Shown here: positions 1 to 7,121 of the stretch, piece after piece
How positions within the stretch are numbered: position 1 is the stretch's first letter
How the letters are laid out: each line of letters starts with the position of its first letter
Assembly: GCA_002393725.1 (NCBI GenBank)
Contig: DGTJ01000077.1
Span: forward strand, 5,250-35,190
Length of the DNA: 29,941 nucleotides
Direction: 5' to 3'
Source: Prevotella sp. UBA4339
GTDB lineage: Bacteria > Bacteroidota > Bacteroidia > Bacteroidales > Bacteroidaceae
Made by a program: the position numbers and the translations under genes
The notes under the pieces: model-generated
Databases searched by the model: none
The model's input: only the letters and a program-made list of their open reading frames with translations
What the model was told of the DNA's origin: nothing

Positions 1-1
1 T

Positions 2-1045
2 ATGAAACAGATTATCTTCAAAACAATTGCTGTGGCTCTGCTTGCAACCACAGGTTATCAGACAGCAGCTGCCCAGCAGCAAGTAGCAAACAACCGTCGT
101 GAGCGCATCTTGCAGGTTCTCGACCAGAGCCGTCCAAATGCCTATGTGCCCGCAGCCTTCTTCCTCCATTTCGAGAACAAGCTCGGACGGAAAGCGGTAC
201 AGGACCATAAGGATTTCTACCGTGCCACCAATATGGACTTCGTGAAGGTGTTCTATGAGATCAGTGTGCCACAGATTGACATCAAGAGTGGTAAGGACTG
301 GGAGAAAGTGCCTGTCTATAGCGAGGAATTCTTCGCACCACAGGTAGCCGTTATCGAAGACCTTGCCCGTGAGTTCGGCAAGGAGGCGTTTATATTGCCT
401 ACGGTATATTCACCATTAGCACTTGCCCATCAGACCTTAGGACGTGGCAAGGACCTGAAGAAGCTCGCCGAGGAGAACCCCGTCGCCTTCGGTAAGGCTA
501 TCAAGAACCTGTCGCTTTCCATCGAGAACTATCTGCGCTCTGCCCGTAAACATGGAGCCGACGGCTTCTATGTGTCCAGCCAGGGTGGTGACGGCAACTC
601 ACTGTCTACCAAGATATGGCAGGAGCAGGTACGCCAGTGGGACAAGCACGTGTCTGAGGTGGCAAACGAGATTGGAGAGATCAATATCCTGCATATCTGC
701 GACTATGGCACTCCTTTCAAGAACGCAGAGGCTCTCTATGCCTTTGCCGACTATCCCGCCAGCATCATCAATGTACCTCTGAACTTCTCTGACGGCTCTG
801 CCCTCAATCTGAAAGAGGCACAACAGCGTTTCGGTCGTCCTATCTTCGGTGGTCTGGAGCGACTGGGTGTGATAGCCACAGGCTCTGTTGAGGAAGCGAA
901 GGCTGCTGTCGACAAGGTCTTGGAGAATGCCTCTCCCAACTTCATCCTGGGTGCTGACTGCACCGTTCCTGGAGATACAGACTGGGAGAAGTTGCGTGCT
1001 GTCATTGACTATGCGCACACCTGGCGTCAGACCCATAAGAAATAA
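2..1045 (+). CDS. Secreted uroporphyrinogen decarboxylase (URO-D) fold protein
   Basis: This 347-aa protein starts with a Sec signal peptide: KQ, a hydrophobic stretch at about residues 5-18, then an Ala-rich cleavage region ending near AAAQQQ at 22-27. The rest reads as a URO-D superfamily TIM barrel, with segments such as ILHICDYGTPF, the Phe/Gly-rich FGGLERLGVI and the closing NFILGADCTVPGD, which is typical of the corrinoid methyltransferase and URO-D group. The invariant N-terminal Arg/Gln-Ala-Gly-Arg motif of true HemE is not visible, so a haem-pathway role is unlikely. Cytoplasmic URO-D enzymes have no signal peptide, which makes a periplasmic location the odd point. A cation symporter gene follows 34 bp later and may be co-transcribed. 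The ATG lies at base 2, so the promoter is outside the window. The fold call is fairly secure; the substrate is unknown. Confidence 0.8.
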   Translation: MKQIIFKTIAVALLATTGYQTAAAQQQVANNRRERILQVLDQSRPNAYVPAAFFLHFENKLGRKAVQDHKDFYRATNMDFVKVFYEISVPQIDIKSGKDWEKVPVYSEEFFAPQVAVIEDLAREFGKEAFILPTVYSPLALAHQTLGRGKDLKKLAEENPVAFGKAIKNLSLSIENYLRSARKHGADGFYVSSQGGDGNSLSTKIWQEQVRQWDKHVSEVANEIGEINILHICDYGTPFKNAEALYAFADYPASIINVPLNFSDGSALNLKEAQQRFGRPIFGGLERLGVIATGSVEEAKAAVDKVLENASPNFILGADCTVPGDTDWEKLRAVIDYAHTWRQTHKK

Positions 1046-1079
1046 CAATAAACAGCCATTTTTTCCGTTAATTATCTAA

Positions 1080-2285
1080 ATGAAGCAAATGTTAATATGG
1101 ATTGGCGCCCTTATTGTGGGCGCCATCCTTGGATTATTACAGACCGGATGGCTGGACGATGTGATGAACTTCGTCGCCACAATTTATGTACGGCTGTTCC
1201 AACTGCTTGCCGTTCCGACGATTGTGCTTGCCGTTGCGACGACACTTACCTCATTGGGAAAGGGACAGGAGGCAGGACGCATCTTCCGACACACCATCTC
1301 CTATACCCTGCTGACCACCATCGTGGCAGCGGCGGTGGGACTCCTCCTTTATGTGGTTATCGCACCGGGACAGTTGGATATAAAGACTGTGGAAACTGAC
1401 TCCCCACTCTCCACCCCAAGTACTCAACTCTCCTACATAGACCATCTGTTAACTGTCATTCCCAATAATATTGTCAAGCCTTTCCTGGAAGGGAATGTGC
1501 TCTCGCTATTACTTTTGGCAGCGGCAATTGGTATTGCCTTAGCACGAATGCCAGAGACAGAACAGAAGACGGTAGTAGTAAAATTCCTGCATGGGTTGCA
1601 AGACCTGTTGTTTATGATGATCCGTGGACTGATATGGACACTGCCAGTCGGTATTGTCGCCTTTGCGGCACAATTGTCGGCACAACTCAATGCCGGGGTC
1701 ATCGCTGACTCATTAGGTAAGTATGTTGCCGTCGTACTGGGTGGCAACCTCCTCCAGTTCTTTGTCGTCCTTCCCCTCTTCCTGTTGCTAAGGGGATTGA
1801 ATCCCATCCGTACCCTGTCGAAGATGATGCCAGCCGTCCTGATGGCACTCTTCACCAAAAGCAGTGCCGCCACCCTGCCCGTCACGATGGAGACGGCAGA
1901 GCAGCGGTTAGGAGTACAGTCGAAGGTGGCACGTTTCGTACTGCCTATCTGTACGACCATCAATATGAACGGATGTGCGGCATTTATCCTCGTCACCAGT
2001 CTCTTTGTCATGCAACAGGGCGGTATCACACTCGCCTGGACCACTATGTTGTCATGGCTGCTTATCTCTGTGGTATCAGCAATAGGGAATGCAGGAGTGC
2101 CGATGGGTTGCTATTTCCTGACACTGTCCTTGATGTCAGGCATCAATGCCCCCGTTGCCGTACTCGGTATCATCCTCCCCATCTATACCATTATCGACAT
2201 GGTGGAGACGGCAGTCAATGTATGGAGTGACTCCTGTGTCTGTGCGATGACCGACCACGACCTTACGGACAGAAACGAAGGGTGA
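1080..2285 (+). CDS. Dicarboxylate/amino acid:cation symporter (DAACS family)
   Basis: This 401-aa inner-membrane protein has about eight hydrophobic helices and the two re-entrant hairpins of the glutamate-transporter fold. HP1 reads TKSSAATLPVTM (family SSSAATLP), the TM7 motif reads TTINMNGCAAF, and HP2 reads AIGNAGVPMG. The family couples uptake of glutamate, aspartate or C4-dicarboxylates to Na+ or H+. In the canonical NMDGT motif the Asp and Thr lie at cation sites; here they are Asn and Cys, so coupling may differ. The low-complexity TDSPLSTPSTQLS stretch falls in an inter-helix loop. The gene follows the URO-D-fold gene by 34 bp, probably in one transcript. Its last 23 bp overlap the 3' end of the convergent LD-carboxypeptidase gene. 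Family assignment is strong; the substrate is not determined. Confidence 0.9.
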   Translation: MKQMLIWIGALIVGAILGLLQTGWLDDVMNFVATIYVRLFQLLAVPTIVLAVATTLTSLGKGQEAGRIFRHTISYTLLTTIVAAAVGLLLYVVIAPGQLDIKTVETDSPLSTPSTQLSYIDHLLTVIPNNIVKPFLEGNVLSLLLLAAAIGIALARMPETEQKTVVVKFLHGLQDLLFMMIRGLIWTLPVGIVAFAAQLSAQLNAGVIADSLGKYVAVVLGGNLLQFFVVLPLFLLLRGLNPIRTLSKMMPAVLMALFTKSSAATLPVTMETAEQRLGVQSKVARFVLPICTTINMNGCAAFILVTSLFVMQQGGITLAWTTMLSWLLISVVSAIGNAGVPMGCYFLTLSLMSGINAPVAVLGIILPIYTIIDMVETAVNVWSDSCVCAMTDHDLTDRNEG

Positions 2286-3216
2286 CGCCCTCCCCTCTTA
2301 CTTCCAGTTCTGCCATGCTGCCTACCAGCATAGGGAAGTTATGCATGTGACGGTGACCTACTGGGAAGTCGTAGCATACGGGGATATGATATTTCCACAG
2401 GTACTCATGGAACATATAGTTCATGTCTGGAAAAGTGTTGGGCACCTTCTTATAACTGGTAAACTGTCCGATGATAACCCCCTTGACATGTGACATCAAA
2501 CCGCGTACCTCTATGTTATGCAACATACGGTCGACTTTCGTCATCCCCTCCCCTGTGTCCTCAACGAAAAGGATGATCCCGGGGAGTCGCAGAGGGTCAT
2601 AGTCGGATCCTGCAAGACCATGCAGCACGGACATATTACCTCCTACGAGGATACCTCTCGCTTTTCCAGACTGGTTCAATGGATGAGCATCGACATGGTA
2701 TTCCGGCAGGTCGCCAGTCATCATCCGTCGCAAAGACTGACTGACGGTATCATTCCCCTCATAGGTGTTGATAGCATGACACATAGAGCCGTGAATACCC
2801 ATGTTGCCTGCACATGCCTCTGCGGAGAGTAAAGCGGTGATATCGCTGAAGCCGATGAGCAGTTTGGGATAACGCCGAAAGACCTTAGGAGACAACTCAC
2901 ACAACAGGTGGACAGCACCATCACCGCCGCGGGAGCACATAATAGCCTTCACACTCGGTGTCGTCAAAGCCCACAACAGGTCTGCCTTACGTTCCTCTAT
3001 CGTCCCGGCGAAACCACGATAGTCGTTCAGGGCATGCCGTCCTACAACAGTATGGAAGCCCCATCGCTCCAATGTCCGGACACCTCCGTTGATAGTGGCA
3101 GTATCTGTAGCACTCGATGGGGAGATGATGGCGATGGTGTCGCCCTCATGTAAGAACTGAGCCGATGCGGACAACAGCAGCATCGTCAGTAGCCCTGTCA
3201 CATAGAAACGTTTCAT
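2263..3216 (-). CDS. LD-carboxypeptidase (peptidase S66), exported
   Basis: This 317-aa S66 peptidase would cleave the terminal D-Ala from tetrapeptide stems in murein recycling. The S66 triad is visible: the nucleophile Ser124 in GFSDIT, Glu219 in LFVEDTGEG, and His288 in DFPVGHRHMH. Classical LdcA is cytoplasmic, but residues 1-19 form a signal peptide (KRF, hydrophobic core, ASA cleavage site), so this copy should act in the periplasm. Only the ATG at 3216 preserves the signal peptide. A TACCTTTG promoter box ends five bases before it, so the mRNA is probably leaderless or nearly so. The 3' end overlaps the convergent symporter gene by 23 bp. Length and motifs are normal for the family. 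Confidence 0.9.
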   Translation of the reverse strand: MKRFYVTGLLTMLLLSASAQFLHEGDTIAIISPSSATDTATINGGVRTLERWGFHTVVGRHALNDYRGFAGTIEERKADLLWALTTPSVKAIMCSRGGDGAVHLLCELSPKVFRRYPKLLIGFSDITALLSAEACAGNMGIHGSMCHAINTYEGNDTVSQSLRRMMTGDLPEYHVDAHPLNQSGKARGILVGGNMSVLHGLAGSDYDPLRLPGIILFVEDTGEGMTKVDRMLHNIEVRGLMSHVKGVIIGQFTSYKKVPNTFPDMNYMFHEYLWKYHIPVCYDFPVGHRHMHNFPMLVGSMAELEVRGEGVTLRFCP

Positions 3217-3221
3217 GATGC

Positions 3222-3252
3222 CAAAGGTAATAAAAAAAATCGCAACTCCAAA
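3222..3252 (-). promoter_or_regulatory. Promoter of the LD-carboxypeptidase gene, nested in the rplT terminator
   Basis: On the minus strand TTTG (3252-3249) and TACCTTTG (3229-3222) are separated by 19 nt, an exact Bacteroidota sigma-ABfr promoter. The TTTG is the loop of the rplT terminator hairpin, and the terminator T-run forms the spacer. The start site falls at about the ATG at 3216. Confidence 0.7.
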
Positions 3253-3267
3253 GAGTCACGACTTTTT
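3232..3267. terminator. Intrinsic terminator downstream of rplT
   Basis: A 9-bp stem (3240-3248 with 3253-3261, including two G-T wobbles in the minus-strand RNA) has a 4-nt loop. On the minus strand it is followed by eight Ts (plus-strand As at 3232-3239), closing the infC-rpmI-rplT operon. On the plus strand six Ts at 3263-3268 could also stop transcripts coming the other way. Confidence 0.8.
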
Positions 3268-3288
3268 TCTTTCATTCCATGCGGAGAT

Positions 3289-3633
3289 TTACTTCACCTT
3301 ATCCACGATAGCCTTGAAAGCCTCAGGGTTGTTCATGGCGAGGTCGGCGAGCACCTTACGGTTGATCTCGATACCAGCCTTGGCAAGTTTACCCATCAGG
3401 ACAGAGTAGCTCATACCCTCCAAGCGGGCTGCGGCGTTGATACGCTGAATCCACAGGGCACGGAAGTTACGCTTCTTGTTCTTACGGTCGCGATATGCGT
3501 AGGTAAGACCCTTCTCCCAAGTGTTCTTGGCTACTGTCCAAACATTCTTGCGGGCACCAAAGTAACCGCGAGTGAGTTTCAGAATTCTTTTACGTTTTGC
3601 TCTTGATGCAACGTGATTTACTGATCTTGGCAT
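3289..3633 (-). CDS. rplT: 50S ribosomal protein L20
   Basis: This 114-aa protein is the standard length and has the L20 signature: the MPRSVNHVASRAKRKRILK start, the GYFGARKNVW loop, AYRDRKNKKRNFRALWIQRINAA in the middle and the globular YSVLMGKLAKAGIEINRKVLADLA end. It binds 23S rRNA early in 50S assembly, and in other bacteria it can repress its own operon. It is the last gene of infC-rpmI-rplT, 38 bp after rpmI, and an intrinsic terminator follows. I see no obvious L20-binding pseudoknot, but this was not tested by folding. Confidence 0.98.
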   Translation of the reverse strand: MPRSVNHVASRAKRKRILKLTRGYFGARKNVWTVAKNTWEKGLTYAYRDRKNKKRNFRALWIQRINAAARLEGMSYSVLMGKLAKAGIEINRKVLADLAMNNPEAFKAIVDKVK

Positions 3634-3671
3634 AGTTTCTTCTTACTTTTAAATGTTTGACAATAGGTGAA

Positions 3672-3869
3672 TTAACGGAGACACAACAGGTCGCGAACCT
3701 GCTTCATGTTGGATACATCAACGATGGTTGAACCTACCAAGTTGCGCTTCTGCTTCTTGGTCTTCTTCGTCAGAATGTGACTGTGGTAAGCGTGGTGTCT
3801 CTTGACCTTACCTGTACCCGTGAACGAGAATCTCTTCTTCGCACCGGAATTTGTCTTTACTTTTGGCAT
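3672..3869 (-). CDS. rpmI: 50S ribosomal protein L35
   Basis: This 65-aa basic protein begins MPKVKTNSGAKKRFSFTGTGKVKRHHAYHSH, which is diagnostic of L35. It continues with the KKTKKQKRNLVGS segment and ends at LLCLR. It is a late-assembling component of the large ribosomal subunit. It lies between infC (94 bp upstream) and rplT (38 bp downstream) in the classical order and needs no separate promoter. Nothing unusual is seen in the protein. Confidence 0.98.
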   Translation of the reverse strand: MPKVKTNSGAKKRFSFTGTGKVKRHHAYHSHILTKKTKKQKRNLVGSTIVDVSNMKQVRDLLCLR

Positions 3870-3934
3870 TGTTTTAATTATTTAAATTGTTATTATAATC
3901 GGCGACTACGCATATACCGGGCGCGACGCCTTCT

Positions 3935-3971
3935 TTCAACTCTAAACTCTCAACTCTAAACTTTCAACTCT
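3935..3971. repeat. 14-bp tandem microrepeat overlapping the infC stop
   Basis: Units TTCAACTCTAAACT (3935-3948), CTCAACTCTAAACT (3949-3962) and a partial TTCAACTCT (3963-3971) make 2.6 copies on a 14-bp pitch. The infC stop codon (3964-3966 on the plus map) and its last two codons lie inside the last unit. Confidence 0.75.
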
Positions 3972-4650
3972 CCTCCGTGAGCTTCTTCAGCGCATCTGCA
4001 CTAATCTTGGCATTGGCTAACAGACCACCATTCGAGGGGGCTGCCTGCTCTGCCTGTTGTTTCTCTGCCTCCTTAGCCTCGGCAATGGAAGCCTCACGGT
4101 CACGAGCCTGCTGACTCTTCTTTGCAACACCTGCTTTCTTAGGCGCGAGATAGAGGAACATCTTCTTACCCTCCAGTGATGGCATGTGCTCTACCTTACC
4201 ATATTCCTCCAAGTCATTGGCAAAACGCAGCAATAGCACCTCACCTTGCTCCTTGAAGAGAATAGAGCGACCACGGAAGAACACATACGCGCGTACCTTA
4301 TTACCTTCTTCCAGGAACTCCTTGGCGTGTTTCAGCTTAAACTGATAGTCGTGCTCATCGGTCTGGGGTCCGAAACGAATCTCCTTCACCTCCACCTTCA
4401 CTTGCTTCGCCTTCATCTCTTTCTGGCGTTTCTTCTGCTGGTAGAGGAATTTCGAATAGTCAATCAGTCGACATACAGGAGGATTGGCATTCGGCGATAT
4501 CTCCACAAGGTCTACGCCTTGGTCATGCGCCATATCCAATGCTTGACGAGTAGGAACGACAGTACTCTCACCCTCGCCTACAATACGTACCTCACGAACA
4601 CGGATCTGCTCGTTAATGCGGTACTGATTCTTCATGTTGTCATTCTTCAT
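3964..4650 (-). CDS. infC: Translation initiation factor IF-3
   Basis: This 228-aa protein contains the full IF-3 fold. The N-domain (YRINEQIRVREVRIVGEGES to SPNANPPVCRLIDYSKFLYQ, about residues 9-75) is followed by a Lys-rich linker and a C-domain with KEIRFGPQTDEHDYQFKLKHAKEFL and FFRGRSI. It discriminates initiator tRNA and keeps 30S and 50S apart. Residues from about 175 form a Bacteroidota-type Ala/Glu/Gln-rich tail, longer than the ~180-aa E. coli protein. The last few bases lie in a 14-bp repeat. It leads infC-rpmI-rplT from a promoter at about 4690-4720. The ATG at 4650 is used here; the ATG four codons later is equally possible. No thrS lies upstream, the usual neighbour in many bacteria. 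Confidence 0.97.
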   Translation of the reverse strand: MKNDNMKNQYRINEQIRVREVRIVGEGESTVVPTRQALDMAHDQGVDLVEISPNANPPVCRLIDYSKFLYQQKKRQKEMKAKQVKVEVKEIRFGPQTDEHDYQFKLKHAKEFLEEGNKVRAYVFFRGRSILFKEQGEVLLLRFANDLEEYGKVEHMPSLEGKKMFLYLAPKKAGVAKKSQQARDREASIAEAKEAEKQQAEQAAPSNGGLLANAKISADALKKLTEES

Positions 4651-4688
4651 CGACTGTTCTTTTCGCCTCTAATTTCTCAAATTGGGTG

Positions 4689-4720
4689 CAAAGATAGTGC
4701 AAATCGAACAAAAAACCAAA
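4689..4720 (-). promoter_or_regulatory. infC-rpmI-rplT promoter
   Basis: On the minus strand TTTG (4720-4717), a 20-nt spacer and TATCTTTG (4696-4689) match the Bacteroidota consensus. This gives a leader of about 30-35 nt before the infC ATG. Confidence 0.75.
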
Positions 4721-4872
4721 TATTATTTGAATTTTTTTGAGATGCAGCCTATCTTCATGCCTTCAAAGAAGGCTTAAAGTTACAAATAAGTGAGCAAAAT
4801 ACAAAATAAAAACATGTTTTTTTTATTTTTATTGTCGAGTATAGAGTCATCTTCATACATACTTCGCCCTAA

Positions 4873-4953
4873 GAAGGTGCCGCCTTCGACCCGAGGAAGC
4901 GGCACCTTCGAGCCGAGGAAGCGGCACCTTCAGGGGCAGGAAGTGCCGCCTTC
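4873..4953. repeat. Four-unit palindromic array between infC and rho
   Basis: Four units of 14-15 nt start at 4873, 4896, 4918 and 4940 (pitch 23, 22, 22). They read GAAGGTGCCGCCTTC, GAAGCGGCACCTTC (twice) and GAAGTGCCGCCTTC. Each begins GAAG and ends CTTC, and units 1 and 4 run opposite to units 2 and 3, so neighbours can also pair. Spacers are 8 nt and GC-rich. The array sits between divergent promoters, upstream of and outside the predicted rho transcript. The rest of this 502-bp gap is AT-rich, with a small 6-bp hairpin at 4759-4773 and no coding signal. Confidence 0.85.
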
Positions 4954-4997
4954 GTAAAACACACCCGGAAAGCTGAAAGGAAAAAACTCTTAAATAA

Positions 4998-5029
4998 TTT
5001 GGCGGTTCAGATTATTCTTTGTAATTTTG
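4998..5029 (+). promoter_or_regulatory. rho promoter
   Basis: TTTG (4998-5001), a 20-nt spacer and TAATTTTG (5022-5029) fit the Bacteroidota consensus exactly. The start site should be near 5035, leaving a leader of about 118 nt before the rho ATG. Confidence 0.75.
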
Positions 5030-5058
5030 CACACGAATTTAGGAATCCAACCCCACTC

Positions 5059-5107
5059 GGGAATGATTTCCTGTTCATCAAGGTGTTTCCACTCGTGAAA
5101 CATTCCC
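5059..5107 (+). promoter_or_regulatory. Foldable rho 5' leader
   Basis: GGGAATG (5059-5065) is complementary to CATTCCC (5101-5107). Inside, TTT(C)CAC (5086-5092) can pair with GTGAAA (5095-5100). The two nested helices lie fully within the predicted 5' UTR and end 45 nt before the rho ATG. A role in autoregulation of rho is inference. Confidence 0.45.
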
Positions 5108-5152
5108 ACCCTATTTTTCAAACAAAATCGAAAACGAATACAGATTATATAT

Positions 5153-7084
5153 ATGTATACGAAGAATGAATTAGAACAAATGGATATCCCCCAATTGATG
5201 GAGATAGCCAATGACCTCGGTATAAAAGTGTCGCAGGACGACGAGCTGGAGACAGTAATCTATGCGATTCTCGACAAAGCAGCCGAGGACTCTGCCGCAA
5301 ATGGTGGCGCCACCAAGCGTAAGCGTACCAGAATCACGAAGAAGGATAACAAGAAGGTGTATACCGTCAATGGTGCTGAAGGTGAGAATCTTGACGCGAA
5401 AGCAACCAAGCCCGTCAAGGAGAAGAAACCTTCACTCGACTCTCTGTTCGCAGAGGCTGACGCTGCAGAGGCTAAGAAACAAGAAGAGCAAAAAGAGAAA
5501 GCCACGGCTGAGGCTCCCGTGGAAGAGCCGAAACCTGCTCCCAAGAAACGTGGAAGGAAGTCGAAAAAAGAACTTGAAGAAATCGCTGCCCGTGAGGCTG
5601 CGGAGGCTGCTGCCAAGGAACAAGCGGAAAAGCCTGCCCAGGAAGTTGCTGACGTTCCCGAAGCTGCTCAGAATAACGAGGAGTCTATTGACCCCAACGT
5701 GATTGAAGAGTTACAAAACAAGATGGCACCGCAGCAACAGGACAACGGCGCTGTCGCTACACCTGATGGCGTATGGGAGGGAGACCCCGGTGACGGCACC
5801 GACTTCATCACTGTCGTTGACATCCCCATCGAGGATGGAGAGGCGATTCCCACACTGGACATCTTCGACCGTCCCATGTCACAAGTGAATACGGCTGCCA
5901 TGGCACCAGAGATGAATGCCTATACACCAGCCCGCAACACAGCTCCTGTTGAGAAATACAATTTTGACAACCTGATTTCAGGCAATGGCGTACTGGAGAT
6001 GCTGCAAGACGGTTACGGTTTCCTGCGTTCCAGCGACTATAACTATCTGTCGTCACCAGATGACATCTACGTAAGTCCGCAACAAATCAAGAAATATGGA
6101 CTCAAGACCGGTGATGTCGTTGCATGCAGCGTACGTCCTCCCCATGATAACGAGAAATATTTTGCCATGACAGATGTGGAGACCATCAATGGTCGCCAGC
6201 CACAGGAAGTACGTGACCGTGTGAGCTTCGAACACCTCACCCCACTCTTCCCTGACGAGAAATTCACGCTCTGTGGCGACCCCGCCACAACAAACCCCTC
6301 TGTCCGCATTGTCGACCTGTTCTCGCCAATCGGCAAGGGACAGCGCGCCCTGATTGTCGCCCAGCCGAAGACTGGTAAGACGATCCTCATGAAAGATATC
6401 GCTAATGCCATCGCCGCAAACCACCCGGAGGCTTATATCATGATGTTGCTGATTGACGAGCGTCCTGAGGAAGTAACAGACATGGCACGTACCGTGAATG
6501 CCGAGGTGATTGCCTCCACCTTCGACGAGCCAGCCGACCGTCATGTGAAAATCGCAGGTATCGTATTGGAGAAGGCGAAGCGCATGGTAGAGTGCGGACA
6601 TGATGTGGTAATCTTCCTCGACTCTATCACTCGTCTTGCACGAGCTTACAACACCGTAGCACCGGCAAGTGGAAAAGTACTGACGGGTGGTGTCGACGCT
6701 AATGCCCTGCAGAAACCCAAGCGTTTCTTTGGCGCAGCTCGTAACATTGAGAATGGTGGCTCACTGACGATTATCGCCACCGCACTGACAGACACTGGTT
6801 CTAAGATGGACGAAGTGATCTTCGAGGAGTTCAAGGGTACAGGTAACTCTGAGCTGCAGCTCGACCGCATGCTTGCCAACAAACGTGTATATCCTGCTGT
6901 CAACCTCGTACAGTCATCTACCCGTCGTGATGATCTGTTACAGGATCAGACAACACTGAACCGCATGTGGATTATCCGTAAGTTCATCGCTGAAATGAAT
7001 CCTATTGAGGCAATGAACACGGTGCGCGACAGACTGGTGCAGACACATTCCAACGAAGAGTTCCTGCTCGCCATGAATGGATAA
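5153..7084 (+). CDS. rho: Transcription termination factor Rho with large disordered insert
   Basis: This is a 643-aa RNA-dependent ATPase/helicase that ends transcripts; E. coli Rho has 419 aa. Residues 1-45 are the helical N-terminal subdomain. Residues ~50-265 are a low-complexity insert rich in Lys, Glu, Ala and Pro, with basic patches KRKRTRITKK and KKRGRKSKK. The cold-shock-type RNA-binding domain (GVLEMLQDGYGFLR) starts near 279. The ATPase domain has Walker A AQPKTGKT at 403-410, Walker B VVIFLDSITRLARAY, the Q-loop region, and the C-terminal FEEFKGTGNSELQL. Such an insert is known in Bacteroidota Rho, where in Bacteroides thetaiotaomicron it has been linked to phase separation and gut fitness. 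ATG 5153 gives the intact N-domain. glyA follows after 37 bp with no clear promoter of its own. Confidence 0.98.
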   Translation: MYTKNELEQMDIPQLMEIANDLGIKVSQDDELETVIYAILDKAAEDSAANGGATKRKRTRITKKDNKKVYTVNGAEGENLDAKATKPVKEKKPSLDSLFAEADAAEAKKQEEQKEKATAEAPVEEPKPAPKKRGRKSKKELEEIAAREAAEAAAKEQAEKPAQEVADVPEAAQNNEESIDPNVIEELQNKMAPQQQDNGAVATPDGVWEGDPGDGTDFITVVDIPIEDGEAIPTLDIFDRPMSQVNTAAMAPEMNAYTPARNTAPVEKYNFDNLISGNGVLEMLQDGYGFLRSSDYNYLSSPDDIYVSPQQIKKYGLKTGDVVACSVRPPHDNEKYFAMTDVETINGRQPQEVRDRVSFEHLTPLFPDEKFTLCGDPATTNPSVRIVDLFSPIGKGQRALIVAQPKTGKTILMKDIANAIAANHPEAYIMMLLIDERPEEVTDMARTVNAEVIASTFDEPADRHVKIAGIVLEKAKRMVECGHDVVIFLDSITRLARAYNTVAPASGKVLTGGVDANALQKPKRFFGAARNIENGGSLTIIATALTDTGSKMDEVIFEEFKGTGNSELQLDRMLANKRVYPAVNLVQSSTRRDDLLQDQTTLNRMWIIRKFIAEMNPIEAMNTVRDRLVQTHSNEEFLLAMNG

Positions 7085-7121
7085 ATATAATAAAGAATTA
7101 ACATACAAAACTAAATAAACA

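Noticed and set aside
4759..4773. GCCTTC-AAA-GAAGGC hairpin as a terminator
   Set aside because: A 6-bp stem with no T-run on either side, and no gene ends there.
6053..6601. Long antisense readings opposite rho, the GH13 gene and others
   Set aside because: They mirror strong coding sequence on the other strand, lack recognisable motifs, and have no promoter or neighbour support.
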